The notes: generated by a model from the letters alone, not told the origin. Counted from the first letter of the stretch, positions 25,214 through 38,200 are shown. The stretch is 57,637 nt of DNA from Candidatus Salinicoccus stercoripullorum (GCA_019113295.1 DXHR01000026.1:1-57637), one strand, 5' to 3'. Made by a program: numbers and translations.

Positions 25214-25682
25214 TCTTCTCACCGGCTTCCAGTTCTTCCTTCAACATCTGCACTGTCTTCCCAAACCGGGGATGGATCCGTCCGCCGGCAATTTCGGCCA
25301 ATGGATCGAGGACAAATGCACGCTTGTGCATCTCCGTGTGCGGAATGCTCAGGTCATCGAGGGAGAGTTCGAGGTCTTCGTACAACAGAATGTCGATGTC
25401 TATTGTCCTCGGCCCCCATACTTCCTTGCGGACCCGTCCCAGTTCATGTTCGATGGCCAGCACATTCTCCAGAAGTTCCAGAGGCGAAATGCGCGTTTCA
25501 ACCTCTACACACATGTTGATGAAATCCGGCTGGTCCGTCTTGCCGTACGGCTCTGTCTCATACAGTGATGATCGTTCCGTCACACTGATTTCGTTTTGTT
25601 CATCGAGTCTGCGGACGGCAGAATCAAGGTTCTCCCTGCGGTTTCCCAGGTTGCTCCCGAGACCCAAATATGCAACTGCCAT
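25206..25682 (-). CDS. folK: FolK, 6-hydroxymethyl-dihydropterin pyrophosphokinase
   Basis: Transfers pyrophosphate from ATP to hydroxymethyl-dihydropterin in folate synthesis. 158 residues starting VAYLGLGSNLGNRRENL, with GPRTIDIDILLYED and the signature region LSIPHTEMHKRAFVL. It overlaps folB by one base and dusB by 8 bases, so translation is coupled. Confidence 0.95.
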
Positions 25683-26047
25683 TATTCTTCCCGCTTTCTG
25701 TTCAATGTAATGCTCACATTATCATAATTCCCCTCGATCGGAGGGTTTGGTTTCGTTATTGTCACTTCTGTCCCTATTATTTTATCATACCGGTCAAACA
25801 GGGCTCCCGATACTTTTTCTGCCAGATGCTCGATCAGATTCACAGACGGCCCTTTGATGATTTTTTCAATCATTTCATAAGCTTCGCCGTAATGCACAGT
25901 CTGCTCCAGATCGTCACGCTTTGAAGCCGCCGAGAGATCGAGATACATGACCACATCCGTGACGAAGAACTGGCCAAGTTTTCGTTCCGCATCGAAGACA
26001 CCATGATAGGCATAGGTCTTGATGCCGTTTAATCTGATGTTATCCAT
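25682..26047 (-). CDS. folB: FolB, dihydroneopterin aldolase
   Basis: Splits dihydroneopterin to hydroxymethyl-dihydropterin. 121 residues of the tunnelling fold: IRLNGIKTYAYHGVFDAER with the catalytic region, VHYGEAYEMIEKI, and the catalytic lysine near VTITKPNPP. It overlaps folP by 8 bases. The step before it (FolE) is not in this window. Confidence 0.94.
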   Translation of the reverse strand: MDNIRLNGIKTYAYHGVFDAERKLGQFFVTDVVMYLDLSAASKRDDLEQTVHYGEAYEMIEKIIKGPSVNLIEHLAEKVSGALFDRYDKIIGTEVTITKPNPPIEGNYDNVSITLNRKREE

Positions 26048-26831
26048 CGAGGTCCTCCTTCAGTCTGACATACGCATCCGACAGCTTGCGGTTCAATGCT
26101 ATATTGTGGACACGCACGCCGGCGACACCTTTGTGGATGCCATGAATTGTCGTTGCCGCTGTCGCCTCATCGCGTCCATGGGCAGGGGCCTCTTCATCCA
26201 TGAGCTCTTTGATCATCCTTTTTCGGCTCGTCGCAAGGAGCACAGGATAGCCGACTGCGACCAGCTCATCGAGACGGCGCATGACTTCCAGTTCCTCTTT
26301 GCGGGACTTCACAAAGCCTATCCCGGGGTCAAGCCAGATGTTCTCCTCTTTTACACCGTGGGATTTGGCAAGTTCCGCCGATTCCAAAAGCTCGCGGATC
26401 ATGTCCTCCACCACGTCCCCGTACGACGCATGGTCATTATTGTGCATCAGGAATATCGGCGCATCGAAGTCACGGGCGGCATCAAGGATCGTTTCATCAT
26501 ACGTTCCGCGCCACTGGTCGTTGATCATGGTTGCGCCGGCTTCAAGCGCACGGCGTGCCACGGGCCCCCGGAAAGTGTCGATGGAGATGTCCGGGCCGAG
26601 ATCACTTATCGCTTCTATTACCGGTATGACGCGGCTGATCTCTTCCTCCTCTGTGATCTCCGTGTAGCCGGCGGGACGCGTTGAATAGCCCCCGACATCG
26701 ATGATATCCACACCTTCATGAACCATGCTGCGGGCGCGTTCGAGCGCATCCTTCACAGAATTATACCTCCCGCCGTCACTGAATGAATCCGGTGTCACAT
26801 TCAGTATGCCCATTATTTTGAGCCGCTTCAT
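26040..26831 (-). CDS. folP: FolP, dihydropteroate synthase
   Basis: Joins p-aminobenzoate to hydroxymethyl-dihydropterin pyrophosphate; target of sulfonamides. 263 residues. The barrel begins IMGILNVTPDSFSDGG, then DVGGYSTRPAG (loop 2), WLDPGIGFVKS and the C-terminal RVHNIALNRKLSDA. It is first gene of the folP-folB-folK-dusB-lysS series. The pab genes that precede sul in B. subtilis are absent, as in Staphylococcus. Confidence 0.95.
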   Translation of the reverse strand: MKRLKIMGILNVTPDSFSDGGRYNSVKDALERARSMVHEGVDIIDVGGYSTRPAGYTEITEEEEISRVIPVIEAISDLGPDISIDTFRGPVARRALEAGATMINDQWRGTYDETILDAARDFDAPIFLMHNNDHASYGDVVEDMIRELLESAELAKSHGVKEENIWLDPGIGFVKSRKEELEVMRRLDELVAVGYPVLLATSRKRMIKELMDEEAPAHGRDEATAATTIHGIHKGVAGVRVHNIALNRKLSDAYVRLKEDLDG

Positions 26832-26863
26832 ACTATCATCCTCTATTCCATAATAATAGACAC

Positions 26864-26872
26864 ATTATAACA
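26864..26872 (-). promoter_or_regulatory. folP promoter (extended -10)
   Basis: Minus-strand TGTTATAAT (26872-26864), a TGn extended -10, about 33 bases before folP. No good -35 is visible. Confidence 0.55.
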
Positions 26873-26909
26873 CGTCCCGGCGGAGAAATATAATGGCCTG
26901 TGCCAAAAA

Positions 26910-26941
26910 TAAAATACCATACCCCGCGCGGGATATGGTAT
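26910..26941 (-). terminator. cysK terminator
   Basis: Minus-strand ATACCATATCCCG and CGGGGTATGGTAT arms with a near-perfect stem, followed by TTTATTTTT. Confidence 0.9.
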
Positions 26942-26958
26942 ATGGCCATCAGTGGCTC

Positions 26959-27888
26959 TTAATCTTCAAAGTTGAAAAGCGGTGTGGAGAGATACCTCTC
27001 ACCATTGGATGGCAGAACCGTGATGACGTTCTTGCCTTTGCCCAGTTTTTTGGCCACCTGGATGGACGCTTCGACTGCAGCACCGGAAGAGATGCCTCCG
27101 AGGATACCTTCTTTTGCCGCCATTTCGCGCGCTCTTTCCATTGCGGCATCGTTGCCCACTGTTACGACTTCATCGTAGACTTCAGTATCCAGTGTGCCCG
27201 GCACAAAACCGGCACCGAGACCCTGGATTTTATGGGGTCCCGGCTCCCCGCCGCTCAGTATGGCAGAATCTTCAGGCTCAAGCGCATAGATCCTGAGTTC
27301 GGGATGAGCTTCCTTCAGCACTTTTCCTGCGCCGGAAATCGTTCCTCCCGTGCCGATGCCGGATACGAAACCATCTACGGAAAGTCCTTCAGTCTGTTCC
27401 ACAAGTTCCCTGCCTGTCGTTTTCGCATGGATTTCAGGGTTTGCCATATTTTCAAACTGCTGAGGCATGAAGTAACCGTGCTTCTCTGCAAGTTCCTCCG
27501 CTTTTTTTATCGCACCTTTCATGCCTTCGGCTCCGGGTGTCAGAATCAGTTCCGCTCCGTATGCCTTGAGCAGATTACGTCGTTCCTTACTCATAGTATC
27601 CGGCATGACGAGTGTCGCTTTGTATCCTTTGCTGGAGGCAACCATGGCAAGACCGATACCGGTGTTGCCGCTCGTCGGCTCAATGATAGTCGTGTCTTCA
27701 TCCAGTTTGCCCTCTTTTTCCGCCGCTTCGATCATAGAGAGGGCGATCCTGTCTTTTACAGAGCTTCCAGGGTTCATGAATTCAAGCTTAACGTAAATAT
27801 CAGCTGAGTCATCATCAGTAAGGTTGTTCAATTTTACAAGTGGCGTGTTTCCGATTACTTCTGAAATGTTATTATAAATTTTACTCAT
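26959..27888 (-). CDS. cysK: CysK, O-acetylserine (thiol)-lyase
   Basis: PLP enzyme that makes cysteine from O-acetylserine and sulfide. 309 residues. The PLP lysine is in [12 protein letters not shown], the substrate loop is [14 protein letters not shown], and the phosphate-binding glycine loop is [11 protein letters not shown]. It has its own promoter and terminator, so it is monocistronic. The context matches B. subtilis (hslO-cysK-folate genes). Confidence 0.95.
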   Translation of the reverse strand: MSKIYNNISEVIGNTPLVKLNNLTDDDSADIYVKLEFMNPGSSVKDRIALSMIEAAEKEGKLDEDTTIIEPTSGNTGIGLAMVASSKGYKATLVMPDTMSKERRNLLKAYGAELILTPGAEGMKGAIKKAEELAEKHGYFMPQQFENMANPEIHAKTTGRELVEQTEGLSVDGFVSGIGTGGTISGAGKVLKEAHPELRIYALEPEDSAILSGGEPGPHKIQGLGAGFVPGTLDTEVYDEVVTVGNDAAMERAREMAAKEGILGGISSGAAVEASIQVAKKLGKGKNVITVLPSNGERYLSTPLFNFED

Positions 27889-27925
27889 AATATACTCCTT
27901 TATCCCCTAGTTAAAAGCTATGAAT

Positions 27926-27954
27926 AATATACCACTAATACACCGCGAAATCAA
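27926..27954 (-). promoter_or_regulatory. cysK promoter
   Basis: Minus-strand TTGATT (27954-27949), 17-base spacer, TATATT (27931-27926). The -35 lies against the end of hslO. Confidence 0.7.
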
Positions 27955-27956
27955 TT

Positions 27957-28826
27957 TTAATGCGTGATAAGCGCTTCCAGCTCCTCTTTCTCGATCCAGA
28001 CTTTATTGCGGCAGAAATGACAATCCGCTTCCGCTCCGCCGTCTTCTTTAATCATTGTAACAATTTCCCGGGCGTCAAGTGCAGCGATAGCATTCAGGAA
28101 GCGCTCTTTGGAGCATGTACATTCGAATGCCACAGGCATTTCATCAAGTTTACGCCAGTTGTCGCTCCCGATTACTTTGTCGATAATCTCTGAAGGCGCC
28201 AGCCCCTGGTCGATCAGCTTCGATACAGGCGTCATTTCGCCCGCCCGCCTGTCCAGGAAGTCCATCGTCTCCTCGCTCGCGCCGGGCATGACCTGTATGA
28301 TGAAGCCGCCGGCGGCTTTGATCGTGTTGTCCGGATTCACCAGCACACCGAGCGCCACGATGGAGGGCACCTGTTCACTCGTATAGAAGTAGTAGGAAAA
28401 GTCCTCGGCGATTTCCCCGGAAACGATTTCGGTGGAGCCTGTGAAATGCTCTTTCAATCCAATGTCCTTAACCACGTTGAGGAATCCATCCGTGCCTACT
28501 GCACGCCGGACATCGAGTTTACCATATTCATTCAGCGGAAAATGCACCTGCGGATTGCTCAGGTAGCCGCGCACTTTGCCTTTGGCATTGCTGTCGACAA
28601 CGATTGCGCCGACCGGCCCGCCGCCCTGCAATGTCACTGTCACTTTCTCTTCATTTTTCAACATCGAACCCATCATGAGTCCGGCAGTCATCGTACGGCC
28701 GAGGGCCGCAGCAGCTGTCGGGTATGCCCCGTGCCTTGTGACGCCTTCATTTACCGTTTCTGTCGTATCGACAGAAAAAATTCTTATTTCATCATTCATT
28801 CCGATTCCTCTGATCAGATGATCCAT
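27957..28826 (-). CDS. hslO: HslO (Hsp33) redox-regulated chaperone
   Basis: Cytosolic holdase activated by oxidation and heat through release of zinc. 289 residues. The C-terminal zinc centre is seen as FECTCSKERF and DCHFCRNKV (C-x-C and C-x2-C). The N-terminal core is typical (GRTMTAGLMMGSMLK, VRGYLSNPQVHFP). TAGGAGG precedes the start. It follows ftsH after a terminator. Confidence 0.95.
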   Translation of the reverse strand: MDHLIRGIGMNDEIRIFSVDTTETVNEGVTRHGAYPTAAAALGRTMTAGLMMGSMLKNEEKVTVTLQGGGPVGAIVVDSNAKGKVRGYLSNPQVHFPLNEYGKLDVRRAVGTDGFLNVVKDIGLKEHFTGSTEIVSGEIAEDFSYYFYTSEQVPSIVALGVLVNPDNTIKAAGGFIIQVMPGASEETMDFLDRRAGEMTPVSKLIDQGLAPSEIIDKVIGSDNWRKLDEMPVAFECTCSKERFLNAIAALDAREIVTMIKEDGGAEADCHFCRNKVWIEKEELEALITH

Positions 28827-28849
28827 TTGTTTTCCTCCTAATATCGCAC

Positions 28850-28871
28850 AAAAGCCGCCCGGATGGGCGAC
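28850..28871 (-). terminator. ftsH terminator
   Basis: Minus-strand GTCGCCC, 4-base loop, GGGCGGC, then TTTTG; 13 bases after the ftsH stop. Confidence 0.75.
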
Positions 28872-28883
28872 TTTACAAGTGAT

Positions 28884-31019
<2,136 letters not shown>

Positions 31020-31093
31020 CCGTAAACCTCCATTTCTAATACGACTAACAGAAATAATACCATAATTTCACAATACTATTCCACTGTTTTGAC

Positions 31094-31633
31094 TTATTGA
31101 TAAAGTTCTGGTTTCAAAAGGCCGATGTATGGCAGATTTCTGTACTTTTCATCGAAATCAAGTCCATATCCGACGACAAACCCATCAGGTATTTCCGTCC
31201 CGGCATATTTCACATCCACATGAAGTTTGCGGTTCACGGGCTTATCCAGAAGTGTCACAATCTCAAGTGATGCTGCATTCCTGTAGGCAATCAGGTCGAC
31301 GATCGAGTTCAATGTCGTCCCGGTTTCGATGATGTCTTCGACAATCAGGATATGACGGCCGTCCACTGAAGTGGAGAGATCTTTCAATATCTTTACTTCC
31401 CCGGAAGATTTCGTGCCTACATAGCTTGAAACATCCATGAAATCTATCTCAAGATGCGTATCTATGTATTTGATCAGGTCGGACATGAACATGATGGAGC
31501 CTTTGAGCAGCCCAACAAGTATGGGCGTCTTCCCTTCATAGTCCCTGGTGATCTTCTCTCCCAGCCTTTTTGCGATTGCCTGGATTTCCTCCTCGGACAA
31601 TACAACCTCGCTAATGTCATTCTTAATACTCAT
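31094..31633 (-). CDS. hpt: Hpt, hypoxanthine phosphoribosyltransferase
   Basis: Purine salvage: hypoxanthine or guanine plus PRPP to IMP or GMP. 179 residues with the PRPP motif HILIVEDIIETGTTL and the base-binding segment IPDGFVVGYGLDFDEKYRNL. It overlaps tilS by 4 bases, the tilS-hpt-ftsH arrangement of Bacillales. Confidence 0.95.
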   Translation of the reverse strand: MSIKNDISEVVLSEEEIQAIAKRLGEKITRDYEGKTPILVGLLKGSIMFMSDLIKYIDTHLEIDFMDVSSYVGTKSSGEVKILKDLSTSVDGRHILIVEDIIETGTTLNSIVDLIAYRNAASLEIVTLLDKPVNRKLHVDVKYAGTEIPDGFVVGYGLDFDEKYRNLPYIGLLKPELYQ

Positions 31634-32868
31634 TGCTTTACTCCTTTTTCGACACGTAATCGACTGTGATTCCCCCGTGTCTTCATTATATTATAAATTG
31701 TACCCACTGCAATAATTTGATGATCCTGTCCTGTGACCACCGGCATGGTATCCCGTTCATCCCTCGGCACTTTTTGGTCGATGAACAGGCGGGAGAGCTT
31801 CTTTGTGCCGATGCCCGGCACAAAGATCCTGTCCCCCTCCTCTCTCGTCCGCACACGGAGGGGCAATTCCGAAGTGTCCATTTCAACCGTGATTTCATAT
31901 CCATTGAAATTGTACGTTCCATTTCCGGTGATGTCGAGACGATGAAGCGTGACAGAGCTCTCTGCCTCAATGCGCATTTCGTCATAGGCGATCACGACCA
32001 GCCGGTCGCCGACGGGGAATTCCACCTGGGCGGTGCCGGATGATGCCACATCGAGCATTTCTTCAATGTATCTCCGCCTTGCACCGAGCCCACGGGATGC
32101 GAGCCACGCGTTCACTATATAGATACGGCTGATCCTGCGCCTTTTGTTGAATTCTTTTCGTGGCAGCACCTGCCGGCCAGAGATGAACCCCGCCGCCTCT
32201 TCCCGGAGCATGTCGTCCACTTCACCGAGATCCTCCGACAGCTTCAGGAGCTGTTCCGGCTGGAGATGCTCCGACGCCCTGATATCCTTCATCAGATTAT
32301 GACGGATATAATTGCGGGTATAGCCGGTGCCGCTGTTGGTCTCATCTTCGAAATATATCACCCGGTGCCGGCCGGCATAGTCTTCAATTGCCGTGCGCGG
32401 GACGTGGAGCAGCGGCCGGATGATCCGGTAACTTCCTTCATTCCGCGTGTATGGTATCCCCATCTTTCCCGGCAGATACCTGCCCGTGAGCAGCTGGTGC
32501 ATCACTGATTCGTACTGGTCATCCAGGTGATGGGCGGTGAGGAGCACACGGGCGCCGTGACGCGCCATCATCTCATCGAAAAATCGGTAGCGCGCTTTCC
32601 GCGCCGCCGCCTGGCTGAAATCAGCCTTTTCGATATCAAGCCGTACTGTTTCGCACAGGACATCGTCTGTTGCGGCCATGTTCACTATATGGGCCTCCTC
32701 AGCTTCCGATGCCGCCCTCTGTCCGTGATTGACATGCAGCAGTATCAGACGTCCGAAAGTATCCCGGTATGAAGTTTTCAACAGATGATAGAGGACCATG
32801 GAGTCCACGCCGCCGGAAATCGCTAGTGCCACCGTATCCCCTCTGTCCCAGGAACATCTCATTTCCAT
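31630..32868 (-). CDS. tilS: TilS, tRNA-Ile lysidine synthetase
   Basis: Converts C34 of the tRNA-Ile CAT isoacceptor to lysidine. 412 residues with the PP-loop LAISGGVDSMVLYHLL at the N-terminus, LLTAHHLDDQYESVMHQLL, and a C-terminal RNA-binding domain (GTKKLSRLFIDQKVPRDERD). The ATG at 32868 is chosen; a GTG three codons upstream merges with the GGGAAGTG ribosome-site region. It is moderately shorter than B. subtilis TilS (472). Confidence 0.93.
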   Translation of the reverse strand: MEMRCSWDRGDTVALAISGGVDSMVLYHLLKTSYRDTFGRLILLHVNHGQRAASEAEEAHIVNMAATDDVLCETVRLDIEKADFSQAAARKARYRFFDEMMARHGARVLLTAHHLDDQYESVMHQLLTGRYLPGKMGIPYTRNEGSYRIIRPLLHVPRTAIEDYAGRHRVIYFEDETNSGTGYTRNYIRHNLMKDIRASEHLQPEQLLKLSEDLGEVDDMLREEAAGFISGRQVLPRKEFNKRRRISRIYIVNAWLASRGLGARRRYIEEMLDVASSGTAQVEFPVGDRLVVIAYDEMRIEAESSVTLHRLDITGNGTYNFNGYEITVEMDTSELPLRVRTREEGDRIFVPGIGTKKLSRLFIDQKVPRDERDTMPVVTGQDHQIIAVGTIYNIMKTRGNHSRLRVEKGVKQ

Positions 32869-32896
32869 AATCCGCACTTCCCGTAAAATAAAATAA

Positions 32897-32915
32897 GACG
32901 ATTACTGGAATCGTC
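32897..32915 (-). terminator. Terminator after yabR
   Basis: Minus-strand GACGATT, 5-base loop, AATCGTC, then TTATTTTATTTT. Confidence 0.8.
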
Positions 32916-32927
32916 TGTATATATCTA

Positions 32928-33308
32928 TTATCTTTTACCTCTGCCGCCACGGCGTGATTCCGTCTGTCTTTTGATTGTAGACAGGCGGTCCTCACTGTCT
33001 TTTAAGAAGCTCGACAGCTTCTTCTCGAAGTCTTCCGGCGAACTTTCCCTGCGCGGTCTCGGTTTTGGTTTCTGATCTTTTGCTTTTTTTATGGACAGAC
33101 TGATTTTACCATCGTCTCCGACGGATAGGACTTTCACTTCAATTTCCTGGCCCACACTGAGATGCTCATTGATATCCTCTACATACTGATCCGCAACCTC
33201 ACTGATGTGCACTAGTCCCGTCTTTCCTCCCGGCAATTCAACAAACGCACCGAAATTCTTGATACCCGTGACTTTCCCGATAACTTTACTGCCCACTTCA
33301 ACTGACAT
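32928..33308 (-). CDS. yabR: YabR-like S1-domain RNA-binding protein
   Basis: 126 residues. One S1 OB-fold (about 1-75: VGSKVIGKVTGIKNFGAFVE, then GLVHISEVADQYV) is followed by a basic, low-complexity tail (KPKPRPRRE and a C-terminal RRGGRGKR). It is related to B. subtilis YabR and to general stress protein 13; it probably binds ribosomes or mRNA. It lies between divIC and tilS as in other Bacillales after loss of spoIIE. GGGAGG lies upstream. Confidence 0.88.
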   Translation of the reverse strand: MSVEVGSKVIGKVTGIKNFGAFVELPGGKTGLVHISEVADQYVEDINEHLSVGQEIEVKVLSVGDDGKISLSIKKAKDQKPKPRPRRESSPEDFEKKLSSFLKDSEDRLSTIKRQTESRRGGRGKR

Positions 33309-33370
33309 CTTGATATATTATCCTCCCAATTATCATTTACTATCTCTATATAATAATACCATTAAAAAGA

Positions 33371-33402
33371 AAAATAATCATTACAATATTGTAACGATTA
33401 TT
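33371..33402 (-). terminator. divIC terminator
   Basis: Minus-strand AATAATCGTTAC and GTAATGATTATT arms, 6-base loop, then TTTTCTTTTT. It overlaps the divIC stop. Confidence 0.85.
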
Positions 33403-33793
33403 CTTCCTGAACTTCTTTTTCAGCATTTTCATCGTTCGATTTCGGCAAATTGAAAACAATCTCCCCTTCTTCAGAGAAGAAGAATTCACTCCGTGCAATC
33501 CTTGCGATATAGTTCTCATCATTCAGCTGCTTTATCTGCTGCTCAAGATCTTTTTCCTCGGTCACCCGTTCATCCATGACTTCCTCAGTCTGAACAAGTT
33601 CCTCCTGCAGCAGCTGGTTCTGAGTCTTCTGGTTGAAAGCCACGATAAGCAGGATGCCCACCACCAGCAGCATCAGACTGCCGAACAGCATTGTACGTTT
33701 TTTGGCAACCCGGTTTTCACTTTGGCGCACCTTCTTTTCGGTATCCCGCTTTTTCGTGTAACCGTTGATCATTCTGACCACTTTGTTAGCCAA
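33398..33793 (-). CDS. divIC: DivIC (FtsB-like) division protein
   Basis: Bitopic divisome protein that works with FtsL and DivIB. About 131 residues: a basic cytosolic N-terminus, one helix (MLFGSLMLLVVGILLIVAF), a coiled coil (QNQLLQEELVQTEEVMDERV onward) and the conserved YIARIARSEFFFSEEGEIVF. I propose a TTG start at 33793, eight bases after AAGGGATG, giving MANKVVRMINGYTKKRD. Longer in-frame starts have no ribosome site. Confidence 0.88.
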   Translation of the reverse strand: MANKVVRMINGYTKKRDTEKKVRQSENRVAKKRTMLFGSLMLLVVGILLIVAFNQKTQNQLLQEELVQTEEVMDERVTEEKDLEQQIKQLNDENYIARIARSEFFFSEEGEIVFNLPKSNDENAEKEVQEE

Positions 33794-33855
33794 TGCATCA
33801 CATCCCTTAATTGTGCATTCTCTATTTATAAAATACACCATAAGTGACATGTTTA

Positions 33856-34131
33856 CTAGAGAAAATCAGTCTCCTTTTCAGTTTTCTCCTCTTTCAGCAC
33901 CTTATACATACGTTCAGCATCCTCTTTTTTGGCATGGGTTCCAAGCTCCAGCACTTCGAATGTGAGGATCTTCCGGCCGAATCTTATTTCCACCTCGTCA
34001 CCGACAGCCAGATCGGCTCCGGATTTTGCCGTCCTGCCGTTTACTTTCACGCGCCCTTCGTCGCCCAGTTCCTTGGCGAGTGTGCGTCTTTTGACCACGC
34101 GTGACACTTTCAGGAATTTGTCCAACCTCAT
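33856..34131 (-). CDS. rqcP: RqcP (YabO), S4-domain ribosome quality-control factor
   Basis: Binds stalled 50S-peptidyl-tRNA complexes with RqcH and helps alanine-tail elongation, according to work on B. subtilis YabO. 91 residues, a single S4 domain: [20 protein letters not shown], then [13 protein letters not shown] and [10 protein letters not shown]. Start at 34131 after GGGGTG. It follows mazG with one base between the mazG stop and its start codon. yabP and yabQ, which follow in spore formers, are missing. Confidence 0.9.
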   Translation of the reverse strand: MRLDKFLKVSRVVKRRTLAKELGDEGRVKVNGRTAKSGADLAVGDEVEIRFGRKILTFEVLELGTHAKKEDAERMYKVLKEEKTEKETDFL

Positions 34132-34132
34132 T

Positions 34133-35299
34133 TTATTCACCCCCGTTCTTCAGTATCTCTTCCAGTGTGCGGCCTTCATGAATGGTCTCCTTCATCCAGC
34201 CGAGCACTTTTTCGCCGTATTCCTTCTCATACTTTATCTTCTCTTTTTTGCCTTCCTTTTTCTTGGCATCGCTCCATATACGCTTCAGGTCTTCCACTGA
34301 TTCCGCCGATTCATCCCCGAATACGTGAGGGTGCCTTCTGACGATTTTCGCATTCAGACTTCCGAGCACATCGAAGAAATCGAAATACCCCTCTTTTTTG
34401 CCGATGGCACTGTGGAGTGCGATCTGCAGCAGAATATCCCCGAGCTCTTCAACGATTGCATCATCATCCTGCTGCTCTATCGCCTCGATGACCTCGAACG
34501 TTTCCTCGATCAGGTGTTTTTCAAGCGATTCATGGGTCTGCACCTTATCCCATGGACAGCCATCCTCACCGACAAGCGTATCGAACACTTCTGTCATATA
34601 ATGGATATCGCGTTCTGCCAGCCTGACATCCTCTGTCTTCGGTATATAAAGACAGAGCAGATTGCTGCTGATATCGAGGTGGTCGATTTCATGGAGTTTG
34701 ATGCCATATATCTCTTCATCCTTGCCCCCTGCTGCATCCACCAGCTTCACTTTCGTCTCCGGCGGATAATATTCCAGCAGCGTGAGTTTCACTTCCCCCA
34801 GGCTGAGCGCGTCATATACCTGGGTGATGAGCGTGTGCTTGTTGAAATCAAGATCTCCGACTGCAAGTGCGGTACCGTCAAGCACCTGGAATCCTTCATT
34901 CACAGGGACTTTGAGTGCACCGATGACTACATCGATGAAACTCTGTCCCCCGGACACTTCCACATGGATTCCTCCTGCCTCTTGTCTCGCAAGCAGCAGT
35001 TCCGTCGTCGTTTCATAAAACATCGGGTGTCCCGGCACGGCATATATGACATCATGGGCACGGGCCGCGTCAACAAGTGTGTCCGCAATCGCCGTGTAGG
35101 TCGCTTCGAAGGTATCATGCGCCTCATAGAGATGATCGAAGCTTACAGTCTCCACGCCTTCCGATTCAAGCTCCTTTACCGCGGGATGTGCGTCTGTACG
35201 CAGATAGATCTTATCCGCTGACCTGAGACGCTTCCATACGCCGAGCGGCATCTGATCCAGATCTGATGTGCCGAGTCCGATGATTTCTATTTTATTCAT
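34133..35299 (-). CDS. mazG: YabN-like SAM methylase domain / MazG pyrophosphohydrolase
   Basis: Two-domain protein of 388 residues. The N-terminal tetrapyrrole-methylase-like domain (about 1-220) has [20 protein letters not shown] and [15 protein letters not shown]. The C-terminal MazG domain (about 240-350) has [14 protein letters not shown] and the EExxE..ExxD metal motif in [12 protein letters not shown] and [14 protein letters not shown]. MazG hydrolyses (d)NTPs and may clean the pool of damaged nucleotides. It is shorter than B. subtilis YabN (about 489) but like staphylococcal versions. It overlaps mfd by 4 bases. Confidence 0.93.
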   Translation of the reverse strand: MNKIEIIGLGTSDLDQMPLGVWKRLRSADKIYLRTDAHPAVKELESEGVETVSFDHLYEAHDTFEATYTAIADTLVDAARAHDVIYAVPGHPMFYETTTELLLARQEAGGIHVEVSGGQSFIDVVIGALKVPVNEGFQVLDGTALAVGDLDFNKHTLITQVYDALSLGEVKLTLLEYYPPETKVKLVDAAGGKDEEIYGIKLHEIDHLDISSNLLCLYIPKTEDVRLAERDIHYMTEVFDTLVGEDGCPWDKVQTHESLEKHLIEETFEVIEAIEQQDDDAIVEELGDILLQIALHSAIGKKEGYFDFFDVLGSLNAKIVRRHPHVFGDESAESVEDLKRIWSDAKKKEGKKEKIKYEKEYGEKVLGWMKETIHEGRTLEEILKNGGE

Positions 35300-38200
35300 A
35301 TCGCTTCCTCCATCCTGCTGTCCTGGATTGCTTTCATGATTTCAATGAGTTGCGCCACATCCTTGGTTCTGAGGCTGATCTTCATCTCGTTATCCTGCAC
35401 GGAAATCTTCATGATGCGGCCATATTCCGCCGTATCCATGAACAGTTTCTCCCCGTCTATCTGCTCTGTCGCATTCCGCGAGACATGAAGATGAAAGTGG
35501 CGGCTGTCCTCTTTTACCTGATAAATGCCGAACATGAGAGCATACACTTGGATGCGGACAAGCTGCAGCAGCCGTTCCACTTCAACCGGATAGTCACCGA
35601 AGCGGTCCAGCAGTTCATCTTCGATATCCTGTATGGCTTCGATGGAATCCGCCTTCCTGAGGCGCTTGTAAATATTAATCTTGGACTGTTCATGCGTAAT
35701 GTAGGTCCCCGGTATATAGGCATCGAGGGTAATGTCCACAGGGATATTCACCGGTTCCGGCTCCGGTTCGATGCCCTGTTTCTCTTTGACGGCCGTTTCC
35801 AGCATTTCGGAATAAAGTTCATATCCCACAGAGTCGATGAAACCGGACTGGTGCCTGCCGAGCAGGTTCCCCGCACCGCGGATGTTCAAGTCACGCATGG
35901 CAATCTTGAATCCACTGCCAAGCTCTGTATATTCCTTGATGGCTTCAAGACGCTTTTCCGCCACTTCCGTCAGCACTTTATCCGGCTGATGGAAAAGATA
36001 TGCATAGCTGATACGGCTGCTCCTGCCGACACGGCCCCGAAGCTGATAAAGCTGACTGAGTCCGAACCGGTCGGCATCCTCGATAATCAGTGTGTTGGCA
36101 TTCGGCACATCCACACCGGTCTCGATGATTGTCGTGGTGATAAGGACATCGTACTCTCCATTTACGAATGCGAGCATGGTCTCCTCGACTTCCTTCTCGT
36201 TCATTTTCGCATGCATCACTGCAACTTCCGCATCCGGAACCAGCGCCTCGACATGGGCCTTCTTCTGATAGATTGTGTCCACCCGGTTGTGCAGGTAGAA
36301 CACCTGACCACCACGGGAAAGCTCCCGCTCCACCGCTTCCTTGACGAAATTCGGCTGGAATTCAAGCACGTAGGTCTGTACCGGAAAACGGTTTTCCGGC
36401 GGCGTTTCAATCACAGAGAGGTCCCTGACACCTGTCAGACTCATATGGAGTGTCCTCGGAATCGGTGTTGCAGTCAGCGTCAGCACATCCACATTCGTCT
36501 TCAGCTGTTTGATTTTCTCTTTGTGCTTCACTCCGAAGCGCTGCTCCTCGTCTATGATCAGCAGGCCGAGGTCTTTGTATTCGACGGTATTCGCCAAAAT
36601 CTTATGGGTGCCGACCACGATGTCGACTGTGCCCTTTTTAAGACCTTCCCGTGTTTTCTTCAATTGTGCCGGCGTTCTGAAGCGGCTCATCATCTCGACA
36701 TTGACGGGGAAGTCCTCGATCCGTTCGATCAGGCTTTCGAAATGCTGGGCTGCGAGGATTGTCGTCGGCACGAGGAATGCCACCTGTTTGCCGTCCTGCA
36801 CCGCTTTGAATGCCGCGCGGATCGCCACTTCAGTCTTGCCGTATCCCACATCTCCGCATAATAGACGGTCCATCGGACGGATATTCTCCATATCCTTCTT
36901 GATCTCTCCGACAGAAGCATACTGGTCGGGTGTCGGCTCGTACGGAAAGCGCGCTTCAAATGAAGCCTGCATTTCGGTGTCTTCCGAGAATCGGAAGCCT
37001 TCCGACTGTGAACGTTCCTGATATAGCTTCAGCAGTTCATCCGCAATTTCATTGACATTGGCCTCGACCCTGGCCTTCGTCTTCTTCCATTCAGTGCCGC
37101 CGAGCTTATGCATCTTCGGCTGGCCGTCATCACTTGAGACATATTTCTGGACCAGGTCCATCTGATCGACAGGGATATAGAGCTGGTCTGTGCCCCTGTA
37201 CTGCAGTTTCATGTAGTCGTTATGGATGCCGCCGACCTCCAGCGTTTCGATGCCCATGTACCGGCCGACACCGTGATGGACATGGACGACGTAGTCGCCC
37301 GCATTCAGTTCCTGGTAGGATTTGATCTTTTCGGCATTGGAGAGTTTCTTCGCCCGCTTCTTCTTGCGGGCCGTCTTATTGTAGAGTTCCTTCGAACCCA
37401 AAACAGCCACTTTCATGAATGGCAGGATGAACCCTTTACCAAGCGTACCGATCGTCAGCACAATACCCGAATCCACCGGAATCTCCCCGATGTAGCTTTG
37501 GATCTTCAGATCTTCGAGCAGCTGATGCGTCTTCGACACTTCCTCCTCGTCACGGAGGACGATGCTGATCATATAGTCGTCATCGAGCATCTTATTCAGG
37601 TTGGATGCCAGTATGTCGTACTGCCCGTAGTATATTTCGGTCGGCCGGACAGAAATCTTCACAATATGTCCGATTTCCACCGGCATGCTTTTCGTGAACA
37701 GATTGAAGTATGTGCTGCCGTCAAATGTAAGCAGGCGTTCATACTGGCCTTCCAGATAGTTGCCCCCGCCTTTTAACATGCGCCCGGCTTCCACCATCGA
37801 TTCATAGTAGGCGCCGACAGAATTGAATTCCGTTTCATATGCCGCCGCCATGTTCTTGACCTCATCGATGATGACGCGGTGGCCGTCCGTGATGTAGTCG
37901 AGGATGGAAATCTCATCATCTTCGAGGAGATGGCTGTACTGTATAAGATGATTGAATGTCTGGTCGGGACGGGTCACTGTGTCATAGTAGTCATCCAGTG
38001 TATCCAAGGAGGCACTGTCGAGCCCTTCTTTCGTCTTCTGATACAGCGTTTCTATCTTTCCAAGCAGAATGTCGCGCTCTTTTGGTTCAAGTATATATTC
38101 CGCATAAGGTTCCATCGTAAAGGAATCGATATTGCCGGTGGAACGCTGCGTCTCGGGGTCGATGACCCGGAGGGAATCCACTTCATCATCAAAGAATTCG

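Noticed and set aside
35350-36861. A 503-codon plus-strand open frame
   Set aside because: It is antisense to mfd; the product is rich in His, Arg, Phe and Leu with no domain. The same holds for long antisense frames opposite cysK, mazG, glmU and folP.
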